A stretch of DNA of 64,000 bases from Armigeres subalbatus (taxonomy: Eukaryota > Arthropoda > Insecta > Diptera > Culicidae). Each line of letters opens with the position of its first letter. The stretch's first letter is position 1. Shown here one piece after another: positions 52,497 through 64,000 of the stretch. A program made the position numbers and the translations under genes. The notes beneath the pieces are model-generated. The model made no database searches. It saw nothing but the letters and a program-made list of their open reading frames with translations, and was not told the DNA's origin. The stretch lies in contig NC_085140.1 of the NCBI RefSeq assembly GCF_024139115.2, positions 103,800,988 through 103,864,987 of the forward strand, written 5' to 3'.

Positions 52497-53275
52497 GTCT
52501 TTATATGTTAAATCTGTACAAACTGGTACAGTCAGACAGACGTTTAAGCTCATACATTTGAATTCAATTTCTTGTGTAAATTTTCAAATCTAAATACGTT
52601 GAATTGCATAGCACGCTAGCGCCGCCTATAAACTTATTGCTTAGGGAGAACGGTCCAAAATGCACTTATAGCTTTTCGATGTTTTCGCCTATAATAACAT
52701 AAAACCCAACCATTTCAACATATAGGTGAAAAATTTACAGAACAGCTACATTTCAATTGATCTCTCCATTCAAAACAATGGTTTCATGACGTTCAACGCA
52801 TTTAAAAATGTTTTAAAAATAGGCCTGGGGCAAAACAATATAAAATGATGGTGACGCATGGTTGTTTGTTTTTCTTAATGGATTGAACTACAATCTTACG
52901 GATGTGGTGGAAGAATAGAAAACATTAAGATTAGTGAATATGAAGGGATTTTGCTAATTTTTCCAATGGAGCTCAATGATGGTTACAATCATGAATTGTA
53001 AGGTAATATTCGTTCATAAATGTTTACAGCAGACTGTATCGGCACCAACATTTCAAAGGGCAAACTGCTTTTGTAAACAAGAGCTTTCCGTCTCTGTGGC
53101 TTGTTTCACCCACGCAATCCAGCACCTTTAAATGAAGAAGAGGATTCGATGCTTCCATCAGTGGTATTGATTGCGTGGTGGGCTTTCCACCCAGACCATG
53201 GAAGCAAACAGAAATACTAACAATGATCTCCGCCGCACGGTCGCAAAAATCTATTTTTAATCTGAACGACTTTAC
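52497..53275. repeat. Right arm of giant inverted duplication, outer block
   Basis: It is the reverse complement of 1-625 plus 4896-4967 and 5199-5287, lacking the BEL/Pao element and the two MITEs of the left arm. About 120 bp (53040-53190) with ACCCACGCAATCC and GATTGCGTGGTGGG form a small hairpin-bearing insert relative to the left arm. Confidence 0.82.
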
Positions 53276-55673
53276 ATTGACTTAAACAATGTAGCAAAGC
53301 GAATAACTTTGCAGTTCTTGCCACGACATGAAGTAAAGAAATTGTGAACTGGCGTGTATGCTGTTACCATTTTTCGGAACTTTCGAGTAGGCTTTTACCT
53401 GATCCTTTCACATGCGTGTTTTTTGGCGATTGTGATTAAAACAGTAAGCGAAAAAAATCGTATATTTTCATTGCAAACAACGAATGTCCGTGACGATGGC
53501 TGGAAAGAATTTAAAATCAAAAATGAAATAACCCTCCTGGCATAATCTGCGTCTGAGCATTTTGCGATTTATTTTCAACACCGCGTCGTGCGTGCTTTAT
53601 GCATTTTTATTAAGAGTCCCATCGGGCAGATCCGATCAGAAACTAAAATATTTTGCGAAATAAAATCAAAACAAACGGTAATGTTTGCCGAGTATGCTTT
53701 TGACATGTGGCGCCATCTCTTCGCTTATTGCTACTTGGCAATCCGACGAAGCTTTTTTACACGTTAGTAAGTCGAACTTGAACGTCTGTCTCGGAACAGT
53801 CTATCTTCTCTAACTTATTTCTCATGATTATTTTTGCAATAAATCATGTTTCGCAGAGAACAATTAGATTTCATATTATCGTGATGCACATTGCATAGCT
53901 CGACATACCAAAGCGATAGATGAACTTGCATTGGAGAATTTTGATGTCATGTCCATCAAACTATCTTCATTTAAATTAGTGCTATAATGAATTAATATTA
54001 AAGTAGCAACCCTATAACCAGAGACCGGCGGAGGTGAAAAACTGTCAAATGGCAACGTGAAAATGCATAAATCGTGAAAATAATACTGGCAGCACTTGAA
54101 ATTTTGTTGACACGTCTTATGGAAGCAAAAATAAACATTCAATTGAGACACTTTTGACGGTTTTGATTGAAACAAGATGGGTCTTCGCCGATCTCTTATT
54201 CTATATTTCTATATTAAAGCACCATTTCGTTGGAATGGAAGTGGGCCGTTTATCACTCAAACATGAACTGTGAATCAGGTGTTATGATCTGAGATAAGGA
54301 ATTGCAAAAACAGATTATTCACAGCAGTAATTGTCTTTCAAAATTCAGAACTGATTAGCTGGAACTGATCTGACGCTTGTCGAACTCTGAACGTCTACCA
54401 ATGGTTGAAATTAACGGAGCCGAGAGAGTTTAATTTGTTTGAGTTATTCACAGCAATTGCCGTACTGAACAGCACAACGAATTTTCAAAAGCGGACACCG
54501 TGGTGACATTTAAGCGAAGCATGTCGGTTGGTAAAGGTTTTTCGGCGAAAGTGCATGAAGGATGATTAGGTTAGGTAGCCATGCCTTTTTCATGCATTTT
54601 TGTTTCTTAAGGATCTATTTTCTCATTACATTAAGATGAATACACAGCTAGATCTTCAATCTGCCAAGTTTATGGACGTGAAGAAGCGGGGTGAAAAATT
54701 AATTTTGGCAAAACATAAACAAACCGGTGTTCTCTCTCATACTAAAATCCAAGATGGCTGAATCGTAATTTGGCAAATTGGAACACCTAGTGGTATTCAT
54801 CTTCATACAACTGCGTTTTGTCTGCGTAGCCTTGGTTGGCTGATCCACGAACAATTACAAATCAAGACTCGTGTATCTTGGTGTTTAATGGAACGTCGTT
54901 GCTAAACGTCACGGATGATTTAACACACGATTATCTTCAGTAATTCCTTCAGAATCTTCAGAAGGTTCAGAATGCTCACTTTTGAAGCTGCGTCTATCGG
55001 ATTCTATTGACTTAAAGCTGTCGGATGATAAACCACACAAAAATTCGGAGGAACCGACAGTTTCTCAAATCAACTCTTCCCAATGATGCATCTGCCGTTT
55101 TTGGCGATTACCGTTTTGCTTCGAATTGCCGACTTCGAAAGCCGGACACTTCAATTGTTATTTAACTTTTTACCATCTCAACAAGTATTTCTTGGTTATC
55201 AATCAGGAAGATTTTAGACTTGAAACTTTTAACAAATGTAAGTAATCCGTGATCTCGGTAAAACTTGAAAATTAGAGGTAAAAGATGAAGGCATGTCATA
55301 ATCAACGGTGAATTCCGTTTTTCTTAGAATGCAGTTTAAGACTCAACATTGAAAACTAAGCTCATATTTTCTATATTCGATCATTTGCAATTATTAGTAA
55401 TTTATTAACATGTATGATAGCACTCTTTGTCATGAATTAAAGAAATTACTTGGGAATTCATAGCTTTAGAGTTTTAATTAGCATTTTCTGTATGTCGGAC
55501 TTCGAGGCAGTTTTACAATTGCTTGATTTCGGACATGCTGAAATGATGTTAAATAACTGTTTATCAGTTAAGTTAATTGAAAGCAAATGATTCGTAATGA
55601 AGCACATAGTTACAATTTCATTAGATTTGAGTAGCTACACCCAAAAGGAATTGTCTTGCTCTCAGCTTATCGA
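53276..55673. other. AT-rich region without recognised features
   Basis: No gene, RNA or repeat boundary was recognised. Its partner, if any, would lie to the left of position 1, outside the window. Confidence 0.45.
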
Positions 55674-56566
55674 TATATACTTATTAGACCTCTTCATTTT
55701 CAAAAGTATCAATATCTATACGAGGATTGTGTTCTACAAGTCTTGTGAACATTGCGATTTGTTCCGTTCGTTTGTCCATTTAAATGATTTTCAAGCTTTT
55801 AAGTGCATAAAAACTCTTCCCCCAAGTCGTTGTTCTACAAATTTGTAATTTAAGACAAATCATTGTTAATTTATTATATTTGTTTTCCCCTGAAAATTTG
55901 AGTAATATAATTGCCTATGTGCGATTCAAATTTAACTTTAAAATCGAAGCTGAACATTTGTCATAAATTTGCGTTAGGATTTCTTCAAGCAGTTGTTCGA
56001 AAAACATAAATTGAATCATATGATATTTGATGCTTACAACAAACGACTTAAATTTTTTAATTCCATCATATGCCTGCATGCTTTTAACATTAAGCATCAG
56101 TAACAAGTGAAATCAGACTTTTCTTTGTTTGAACAAGTTGAAGAAATATCAGCCAAATTTATGACAAATGTTCAGCTTCTGATTTTAAGAATTTAACGGT
56201 AAATCTACATGGGCAATTATATACAAATTTTCAGGGAAAAAGAGGATAATAATATAATAAACTAAAAATCATTTGTCATAAATTCAAGAATTTTGTAAAC
56301 AACGACTTTGGGGAAACAGTATTTTATGCACTTAAAACATCATTTTAACATGGAGCAAAACGAACGGAACAAATCGCAATGTTCGCAAGACTTGTAGACA
56401 ACCAAAAGCTTCCGTATGATGTTGTTGCGATAGTTTTCGACGTTTATATATCTTGATAGATTTTTCCAAAATTAAAAATGCCCAAAAACATAAATCGACT
56501 TGATTCTGGCTGACCGGTTGAATTTTGATACTTTTTGAAAACATGAAGAGGTCTAATACTTATACA
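55674..56566. mobile_element. 0.9-kb palindromic foldback structure
   Basis: The left arm 55674-55970 is mirrored by 56153-56566 around a loop of about 180 bp. Landmarks are TATTAGACCTCTTCAT, GAACATTGCGATTTGTTCCG and GCTGAACATTTGTCATAAAT. The right arm has about 115 bp extra near 56400-56520. No transposase is visible. Confidence 0.7.
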
Positions 56567-59510
56567 CATATGGTAAATGGTATCACTTTATTAATTGCAC
56601 ACAAGTAGCAAACTTGCCTTCAGTTTCTAGTGAAAAGTTGTCTTCAAAAGTATTTTTGAACCATTCACATTTTGTAGAAAAAACAAGTTCGTAGAACTGC
56701 TTTTATAACAGAATTGTTTTAAAAAGACGTTGTGAACGACACCTCTCAAATAAAAAAATCAACATTTCACGGACACGATTGATTGTATAAAATTTTGATT
56801 CCCAATGTTGTATATTGCAGTTAAATGCTCCCCTTGGTTTGAATGCAATTTTTGATGTCCTGAACAGAAACTTTGGATGGTACACAAACTGGGGATGCCA
56901 GATTTCATCAAATCTGCATATAAACCTTACATTACGGATTTATATTAATCGAGAAATAGAATGCTAGATCCTAGTTGTCTTTGAACGTTAATCCGTTCAT
57001 TTGAGAATCAATATAATACCGCAGTGTCCGGAAATTCAAGCAAAATTGTCCGGTATTTGAAGCATCCTATATACTGTGTCCGGATTTCGGGCAAGCGATG
57101 TTCTATATTTTCGATTATATGACTATTTCGTGCATACAAAATGTCATTTTCAGTACATGCAAATTTGATAACTTAATCTTGACAGGGTGTGCTATCACTC
57201 AGCGTCAAGTACTTAATTCTTTGAAATATTGAACTGAAAATTCAGCGGTTAGTGTCCGGACTTCGAGTCATAACGTGTATGATCATGTGAGATGAACACA
57301 TCGTGGTGATGGAGCAAGCATTATTTGACAAGGCCCAGTTCGGTAGAAATTTCAAGAATTGTTTCGTTAGTACCAAAATAGTTTATAATGCAAATTCTTG
57401 TCAAAATCTATGAAAATCTTTTAAGAGTTTTCCTCGGCATTGACTAACTTCCTGTGGAACTTCTAAAACTTTTAATGGAATTTTCTAGGAAATTTAGAGA
57501 TGTCCGTTAAATTTTAAAGATCGATAATTCTCATGAGAATTGGTTCGAAAAATCTCATGAGAATTGAAAAAAATCTTTTGTGAATCTATCAGAGTAAATT
57601 AAAATAGTTTTTCAATGAACTTTAAAAGGGTTGAAAAACCTTGCTGCAATTGAGAAGAATCTTTCGTTAAATTCGGAAAAATATTCATGAAAATTCCGAT
57701 ATCTTCAATCAAATTCAAAGAATTTCCGGTGCACATCAAAAGAGTTTCCTTGGGAATTAAAAAGAATTTATCTTGAGCATTTTTCTTGTATTCAGAAACA
57801 CCTGTGAAAATTCAAAACACTTTACTTTGGAAATACAGTTGAGAATACAAATACGGAAGAATTTCGCTTGAAATTCAGTCTCAGTTTCACCTTGAATTCA
57901 CACTCAGTTTTTATTTCTGCAGCTCGGAAAAATCCACAGCCGTGCGCCAGCAAAATCTAACGATGTTCCGGCAAAAATAGCGTTGTTATTACTGATTTTC
58001 GGCAAATTATTTTGATATCAGCAACTTGACAGAAATCTTGGCAAAAACATGTTTACTGGGGACGGCTGTGCGATTCTCAGTAAAAGTTCAACATTTTGTT
58101 GAGATCCGGTAAAAAATTAAGTGTTATAGAAATATTTCCTAGTAAATAAAACATAATTGCTCACAAAGTGTAGGAGATTTTGCCCTCAAGGTAACATACA
58201 AGGAAAAAGAACACCAGATCATCCCGCTACCGCCGCCGGCATAAATTACTTGCAGCGCGACGCCGATGCGACGATGTTCGCACGGTGGTGCTCCGCGTAC
58301 ATGATTGAGATTTGTGAATGATTTTACCAACTGTCAGTTCGCCTGTTTTGTGTACAATTAATATAAAAGCTTCATTGTAATTTAGTTGTAAGAACCATTG
58401 AAATTAGAAGTTTAATTATTATCAAATAAAATAATTCTATTAACGAAACGAAAACATATACCATGTCGTCTCCACTATGAAGAATGTGGTGGAAGTCATT
58501 GCAAAGATAACATAGTCAATCATAAGCAATCATTTGCATTGTTTGCGTTATTGAAAATGAAAACGTGCTGGACGTTTTCTTTCCGTTCCTTTATTCCGTT
58601 GGGCTAAGGTGGCTGCTAGCACGCTCCGTCCTTCAAATTAACTTTTTTCTTGTTAATTTTCTTAACTTATCTAACTGAACACTTTTATAACTTTCCTAAC
58701 CCACGGATGTGTTTTTCAGAGTGATCGACCTAAGTTAAAATAGACCAGAAAAAGGAATACCGGAGTTAGGGCCGCAACAGGGGCCAACAGTGTCATAGTT
58801 CAACCCAAACTCTACTCTCTTTAGCAGCAGCAGCAGTTGCAGCGTTCGCGTGCAATTTTAAACAGCAAGCACTAACAACATTGTCAAATTGAAGTGAAAC
58901 TAATTTAAAATATAATTAAATTTGAATAGAAAATTAAAAAAAAAAAAATAAAATAAATTAAATTGAAAATATAAAAATTATTAAATACAGTTTTTTTACA
59001 ATTTATTTTATTCACTTTCTTGTGAGATGCAAAACTGATATAGAACTGCTTCTGGAATTCATCTCATGCCTGATATTCATCCCATTAGAAACAAAGCAAT
59101 GAAAATCATTTTATTTGTTTCTTATTTTTTGATAGCTTTCGCAGTGAGCACGCATGTTGTGAAAAACGAAGCGAAATTGGTGGTGTGTTCTTTGTTTCGG
59201 ATGGCAGGATATATGTTCAGTGAGATGGACATCGGAACGTTTCCCACATCTTCACAAATATCATATACTTTGTAATATTAGGTATATCAATTTTATAAGA
59301 TGTAATTAGGTTTTGTAAAGATGTAAATGATTCTTTGCGTTTCACAAGAAATTTGGATTCTCTCGTAATAAAAAACTCAGATTAATCCACCTTGGGTGAT
59401 ATGCCTTGTTGAAGTTGAGTAATTTTATTTTATTTTCGAAAGGATTCTACCTAAATGGTAGTTAGTTGGGTTTTCAAATGATTGTTTTATATTTATGTGA
59501 TTTTCAGCAG
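56567..59510. other. AT-rich region without recognised genes
   Basis: 57340-57880 is rich in GAAAATTCC-like sequence. CAGCAGCAGCAG lies near 58830. A pyrimidine-rich stretch ending TTTTTCAG at about 58720 could serve as a splice acceptor, but no coding exon follows. The short frame at 59066-59275 begins hydrophobic but shares sequence with 43070-43170, so it is repeat-derived. Confidence 0.4.
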
Positions 59511-59516
59511 TGTTTA

Positions 59517-59759
59517 AGGTGATTATACAATAAAGCCAGAAATCAGCCATTTTGTAAACCAGTGCTCTTCCAATATTTTTTCAAGAACGAAATGTATGGG
59601 GCTGAAATAATAGTAGATCGTTTGCTTAGTTATCTGAACAATCATAATTTGTGTTTCGGCACTGTACGAAAACTATTACACCAGATTTGGGTTTTGGAAA
59701 TGTATGTAGATAAACGTGTGGTGAATTTGAAATTCACCACGGGCTCTCTATAATCACCT
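59517..59759. mobile_element. AGGTGATTATA MITE (copy 2), TA target site
   Basis: The 243-bp element starts AGGTGATTATAC and ends TATAATCACCT, flanked by TA at 59515-59516 and 59760-59761. It is the reverse complement of the copy at 23227-23490, sharing CACACGTTTATCTACATACA and GTTTTCGTACAGTGCCGAAA. Confidence 0.85.
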
Positions 59760-59841
59760 TAATAAAAGGTCTACCTCTGTCTTCATTCGCACTTTGAAAG
59801 CACGTCCTGCTTCAATTTAACAAAAACAATACGTAACTTCT

Positions 59842-59866
59842 NNNNNNNNNNNNNNNNNNNNNNNNN
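59842..59866. other. Assembly gap (25 N)
   Basis: A run of 25 undetermined bases lies here. The true size is unknown, and any frame crossing it is unreliable. Confidence 0.98.
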
Positions 59867-61225
59867 CGAAGATATTGCTGAGTCGATAACAGCAAAATAC
59901 CGGCCCAGGAAACATCGAGAAGTGAACGAAAACCCTAAAAGCTTTCCTGAGCTAGACCTTCCGTGCGCTGATCTTCTTTGAGTCAAGTGGCGTGAAATGG
60001 TTGTTCCGGCGGCGGTGGCGGCTTCTGGATCGGCGTTGATTCAAAATTATCCAGTTAAACATTTCGTCGATGAGTGGCGAACAATACCAGCAATATTACC
60101 GTGCCCTAATGGTAATAAAAGCATAATTTATGACGCATACGCTGTAGTGTTATTGCAGGAATACCATGAGAAGATACATCTATGGTTCTTTCTAAATTTC
60201 TCTAGGAATTTTCACGACTTCCTCCAGCATTTTCTTCGTGAATTTTTCGTCCAGGAGGTGTAATCTTTGTGAGAATACTAAAGAAATCCGACTATGCCTT
60301 TCTCAGCTTGCGCCATGCCATTAAGGCAGAAGGTGACTGAATCTGAATTCAGTCAGGTTTTTTTGGTACTTACTCATACCTATGAGATTAACCTTATATT
60401 CATGACACAGGTATGGGGTGAATCACTGTTGACCTCGTGGTGTAAGTGGTGGTGCCACGAGCACTGTTGCACAATCCTACAGAAAGTTTCAGAAACCTTA
60501 AGGACATTTCATTCCTAAGAATTCCTAGATAAGGAATTCTTGGAAATGAATATAACATGTAAGAATACCCACCAGAAGTAACAGGAATTTTGTAGTCTTT
60601 CCTTTTACAAGTCCTGTCAAAGAAATTTCCCACACTATAGGCAAAGATGTCCTCATAATTCGTGGTAGCGAATTATCTAGAATATCTGGCCTCGCATATC
60701 TGGTAGGAGTAGGGATAAAATTTTATTCAAATTCTGAGGAGGAATTTCTCTTAAATTCCTCCCAAAATATCAGTAAAGATTTGAGAATTCAAGGTACATT
60801 GGGTTGAGGTGAGAGGGTAGGCTTTGCCTTTTTTGGTGAATATTTCATAATTCCTGATGGGGTACGTCCTTAGACTCATGAGGAAGAAATTTCACTTGGA
60901 GATAGAAGAGGATTAGAACATCAAGAATTCATTGAGCAGAATTTTTTTCGATCATATAAAGGAAATTCAAGAAAATGAGATCGCCCCGCAGGGTAGTTCC
61001 TAAAATCATTGAGGTAGTACTAACTACAGCCGAAAGGTTGTTAAATCTCAGAACTTGATCTGTATATCTTCTCAGAATTTGAAGAAAAAAGAAATTTCCT
61101 AAAAATTATTAAGAACAATTCTTCAAAATTTTGATGAACTCATCAAAATTGAAGAAAGTATTTCGTATGGAGCTTTAGAATCTCGGTGAAAATGAATTTG
61201 GTGATTTCTAGAAAGAAATTTGTTG
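59867..61225. other. Unclassified region, partly GAATTCC-rich
   Basis: An 88-codon frame at 59997-60263 (MVVPAAVAASGSALIQN at the start) has no recognised domain, and its last third is low-complexity. 60180-61220 contains many GGAATTC and AATTCCT variants like those at 32350-33840. Confidence 0.4.
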
Positions 61226-61249
61226 GAAGGGTTTTCCTGACAAATTGTT

Positions 61250-62869
61250 CCCTGTCCAGGATAAGGGGCTTGACGTTGATATTTCAAGTGTCTCAAAAGA
61301 TTTCATTTATTTTATTTTGTTGTTTACAGAGTGCTTTTTCAAAGTAGTGTTGTTCACATCAAATTAAAATTAAGATATTTTCCATTTTTTATATTTCCTT
61401 CACATGAATAATGCCTTTTAATGGTAATGGTTTGGAAAATAAGCTCCGTAGAGAAATCCTTTTATCACATTCTTTACTAAATAAGGTCAATAATATACCA
61501 AATACTTGAGGCACACCAAGTTAACTAATAGTTAGTGTCGCACGATCTAACAACAATCTGCCTATTGGTAAATTTGATAAAAAGCGCAGGGCTCAGTAGG
61601 GTCTAACTAACATAACTCTAATTACTAACAAGACTGAACAACGCTTATCCAAATATCTATTTATACTTGTAGAAGAAGCTAACAATAATTCATTTTTGAA
61701 ATTCGTATAGCTGAAGTAGAATTTAGTAGTGAAAAAGTAGAATTTGTAGATCACTATTTGGCATTGAGATAGTGAATTGCATCTATTATATCTTCGATAA
61801 TCTTTTATTTTAGTCTTCTAGCTGCATGGATCACCAAAAAACTGTTTCTCTTCCTTCATTAGTTAGTTAGAAAATTAAAGGCTATATAGGGATACGACTT
61901 AGTGTCAGTTAAGACAAATTCGCTGACCTTTACCTATAATAAAATAAATGACCATAGTAAAATAAAATGACTGAAATTTCTAAAGATACCAACAAATAAT
62001 AAAAAACGAAAATAAATACATGACCATCAGTGACAGAAAGACAAGAGACAGAGTTCGTTTAATAGTTAATTGAGACCATTGCACTCACAAGATAGAGAAC
62101 AACTAGTACCACTATTAATACATACACTAATAACTTGATTCACTTACGGAAAATGAGGATAATCATATGGATGCGTTCATCCACTATTATAGCTTGAATA
62201 TTTACACCTGAATCTGAATAACTGAATTTTAGACCTCATTATTTTTTAATAAATAATAAAGGTTTGAATAGAAAAGGAAGGTAACTTGACCAAAAAAGCA
62301 AATTGATGGAACAACTGGCACTTATTAGATCTACTGAAACTTTAACATATGACACATTGTGACTGATAGGATACAATTAACTCGGACGGACGCATTGACA
62401 AACATCCGCCGATACTCAACCGTGTTGGGGTAAAACAAGGGAAGCTCTTTCAATGTGTCCATTTATTACATAGTACTTAAATTAATTCATTTTGAAACTA
62501 CCTCACCAGAATGATATCATTACATCTTTTATTCGAAATTGTTACTTGGAATGGTAACAGTACCACCTGTTATCAACATAGACTACTATTAGGTATTGAA
62601 TGTCGGCTCCAAGTAACTACAATTAAATTTACATGCTAACTAATTATTCAGGAAAACATCTATGTACATACAGCCCATTATTTGTTCGGTTTATAATTGA
62701 TAGACTGTAGATAGAAAAGAATAATGTATCGGTATGATCACACAGCTGCAGTGACCTAGTGAGCAACATAGCTGGAGTCAGTTCAAGGCATTGTGTATCA
62801 CATGGAGAGCCTGAGCGAGATACCAGTCTATTAAGACTACAACTGGTCAACTCGAAAAAAAAAAAAAAA
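61250..62869 (+). mobile_element. Putative retrocopy with A15 tail and ~23-bp flanking repeats
   Basis: GAAGGGTTTTCC and GACAAATTGTT (61226-61249) recur at 62870-62892 with one base missing. Immediately before the second copy is a run of 15 A (62855-62869). This is the signature of LINE-mediated insertion of a polyadenylated RNA. The 1.62-kb body is AT-rich with no plus-strand frame of 60 codons or more and no recognised domain. It could be a retroposed non-coding RNA, a decayed mRNA copy or a LINE remnant. I see no AATAAA just before the tail. Confidence 0.6.
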
Positions 62870-62892
62870 GAAGGGTTTTCCGACAAATTGTT

Positions 62893-63778
62893 TGGGATAT
62901 CCTGGTTTGATAGCAGTTATTAAGCCGGAGTTCGCTATTATGTCAAGCTCTTTGTGTGAAATGGTTAATGGCGGTCATTGGCTTGAAATGCGGCGCTGCT
63001 CACCAGAGTCGTAAACATCTGATGGCACATTACATCAAAATGTCTGGTCATCAGTAATAAAATCAGATTTGTTTGGAAGAAGATACCACATCTGGTAACC
63101 ACAGTGTCGTAAGTAGGAATTTTGTTGTAGGAGGGGGGGACTTCTGTATTGACTATGACTCAAAAACTAAGGGTTATGTTTCCCGCCTGACAAAGTAACA
63201 CGCGTCGTTCAAATACAATGATTCTAGAATCTTTTCATGAACGTAAAATGGTAAACAAAACCTGATTAATCCACCTAGCGGTGATGGCGCCTTTCTCGGC
63301 GCAAAGGTAATAAATGTAGCCTTTACGCTTACACCTGATGATGCTGGCAAAAGGCAAAACAGTTACACCTTCTCAATGCTATGATAGAAAATTACCGTAG
63401 ATTTACAGATGGCGCTGCTAAAAAGCTTCTAGAATTTCCCATGTTCGAATTTTGACTTTCGACAATTTCATAGTACCAGAAACTGAACGAACAGCATACT
63501 TACGCCTAAATGCGCAACACGAGCATCTTGTAAGTACGATGAAACTCTTAATGGAAGCCACGGATAAAATATTCATAGATGCAAAGGTATTTTTCATAAC
63601 ACATTATTGTTCTATGACTATGTCTCATCACTATTTTAATATTATCTATTTTTGCAATTTGCAATTATTATGAAATTCAATAAGGATCACAGCGTTTTAA
63701 TCGTCGGATGCAACTTGTTGCAAGAAATCGGTTGAGAGTTTCCCTATGTAAAATTTGGCTAATGTTTTTATGGCATTG
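62893..63778. other. Unclassified spacer
   Basis: No supported gene. A frame at 63452-63673 includes CTTGTAAGTACG (63527-63538), a good splice-donor match, but the coding context is too short to call an exon. Confidence 0.35.
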
Positions 63779-63833
63779 TGCACACACACACGCACACACA
63801 TACACACACACATACACACACACACGCACACAT
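63779..63833. repeat. CA microsatellite
   Basis: About 55 bp of CACACA are interrupted by CG and TA dinucleotides. The minus-strand frame rich in V and C across it is an artefact. Confidence 0.95.
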
Positions 63834-64000
63834 GGACAGACAGACATTTGTTCAGCTCATCGAGCTGATTCGAATGGTATATAACACTATGGGTCTCCGG
63901 GACTTCTATCAAAAGTTTGATTTTGGAGTGAAATGATAGCCTTTCGGTACAACTTAGTTGTACGAGAAAGGCAAAACACAAAGGATTGGTCTCTAATTTT
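63834..64000. repeat. Interspersed repeat tail (GTACGAGAAAGGCAAA)
   Basis: GACAGACAGACATTTG, ATATAACACTATGGGTCTCC and TTGTACGAGAAAGGCAAA are, from memory, part of a widespread mosquito repeat. A GTACGAGAAAGG-like end also occurs near 7475 and, inverted, near 50225. The family is not identified. Confidence 0.5.

Noticed and set aside
1..53275. Palindrome as a missing-adapter hairpin read artefact
   Set aside because: Such an artefact would give arms identical apart from sequencing errors. Here each arm has private insertions with exact target duplications. A haplotype misjoin remains possible.
59066..59275. Plus-strand frame with hydrophobic start MKIILFVSYFLIAFAVS
   Set aside because: It shares the repeat with 43070-43170. 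It is short, with no cysteine pattern or neighbour support.
63697..63981. Minus-strand frame with repeated VCVC
   Set aside because: It reads through the CA microsatellite.

Overview
The window looks like non-genic, transposon-dense DNA from a culicine mosquito, probably Aedes. The reasons are a tRNA-derived SINE on the minus strand at 11326-11614 that I recognise as Feilai, a BEL/Pao element whose Gag carries a PHD finger, several LINE types (RTE-like, L1-like, R1/LOA-like), and many short palindromic MITEs in AT-rich DNA. I recognise no host protein-coding gene, CRISPR array or bacterial operon. A run of 25 N at 59842-59866 shows that this is assembled sequence with a gap.

The main structure is a very large imperfect inverted duplication. 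The left arm (1 to about 21790) reappears as its reverse complement in the right arm (about 35160 to 53275), around a spacer of about 13.4 kb. Matching blocks, left with right, are 1-625 with 52660-53275; 4896-5287 with 52517-52660; 5474-9760 with 48105-52060; 17110-20100 with 36030-42010; and 20956-21790 with 35160-36030. The left arm reaches the window edge, so the duplication may extend further. By eye the arms differ at up to about one base in ten, with many short indels, but one 167-bp stretch is identical. Each arm carries insertions that the other lacks, so each arm serves as an empty-site control for the other.

Left arm: a gag-only BEL/Pao retrotransposon (631-4890, 5-bp target duplication), two MITEs (4968-5198, 5288-5469), a decayed R1/LOA-like LINE (8500-10444), Feilai, a 50-bp minisatellite, a pair of identical 324-bp direct repeats, another MITE, an L1-like LINE split by two foldback elements (14790-17290), an RTE-like LINE 3' end, an 850-bp element with repeated GGGGATCAAGTCTCCCC-type motifs, and a Tc1/mariner element (20966-23612) that runs into the spacer and holds at least four nested insertions.

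Spacer: a hAT-type MITE with an 8-bp target duplication, small tandem repeats, a nearly complete RTE-like LINE (about 26570-29765) with one frameshift in its reverse transcriptase, and a long stretch of degenerate AAATTTCC-like sequence.

Right arm: a degraded RTE-like LINE inserted in the second copy of a 300-bp tandem unit, a SINE with a 20-bp target duplication, a 2.1-kb palindrome (45380-47515) holding a nested MITE, the inverted partner of the R1/LOA-like LINE, and a second SINE (52067-52495).

Beyond 53275 the DNA is AT-rich and mostly featureless, with a 0.9-kb palindrome (55674-56566), a second copy of the AGGTGATTATA MITE (59517-59759), a 1.62-kb segment bounded by direct repeats and ending in A15 that looks like a retrocopy (61250-62869), and a CA microsatellite near the end. 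The coding remnants are those of selfish elements: capsid and nucleic-acid-binding proteins, endonuclease and reverse transcriptase, and transposase. Most are broken, and the MITEs and SINEs would depend on enzymes from elsewhere.
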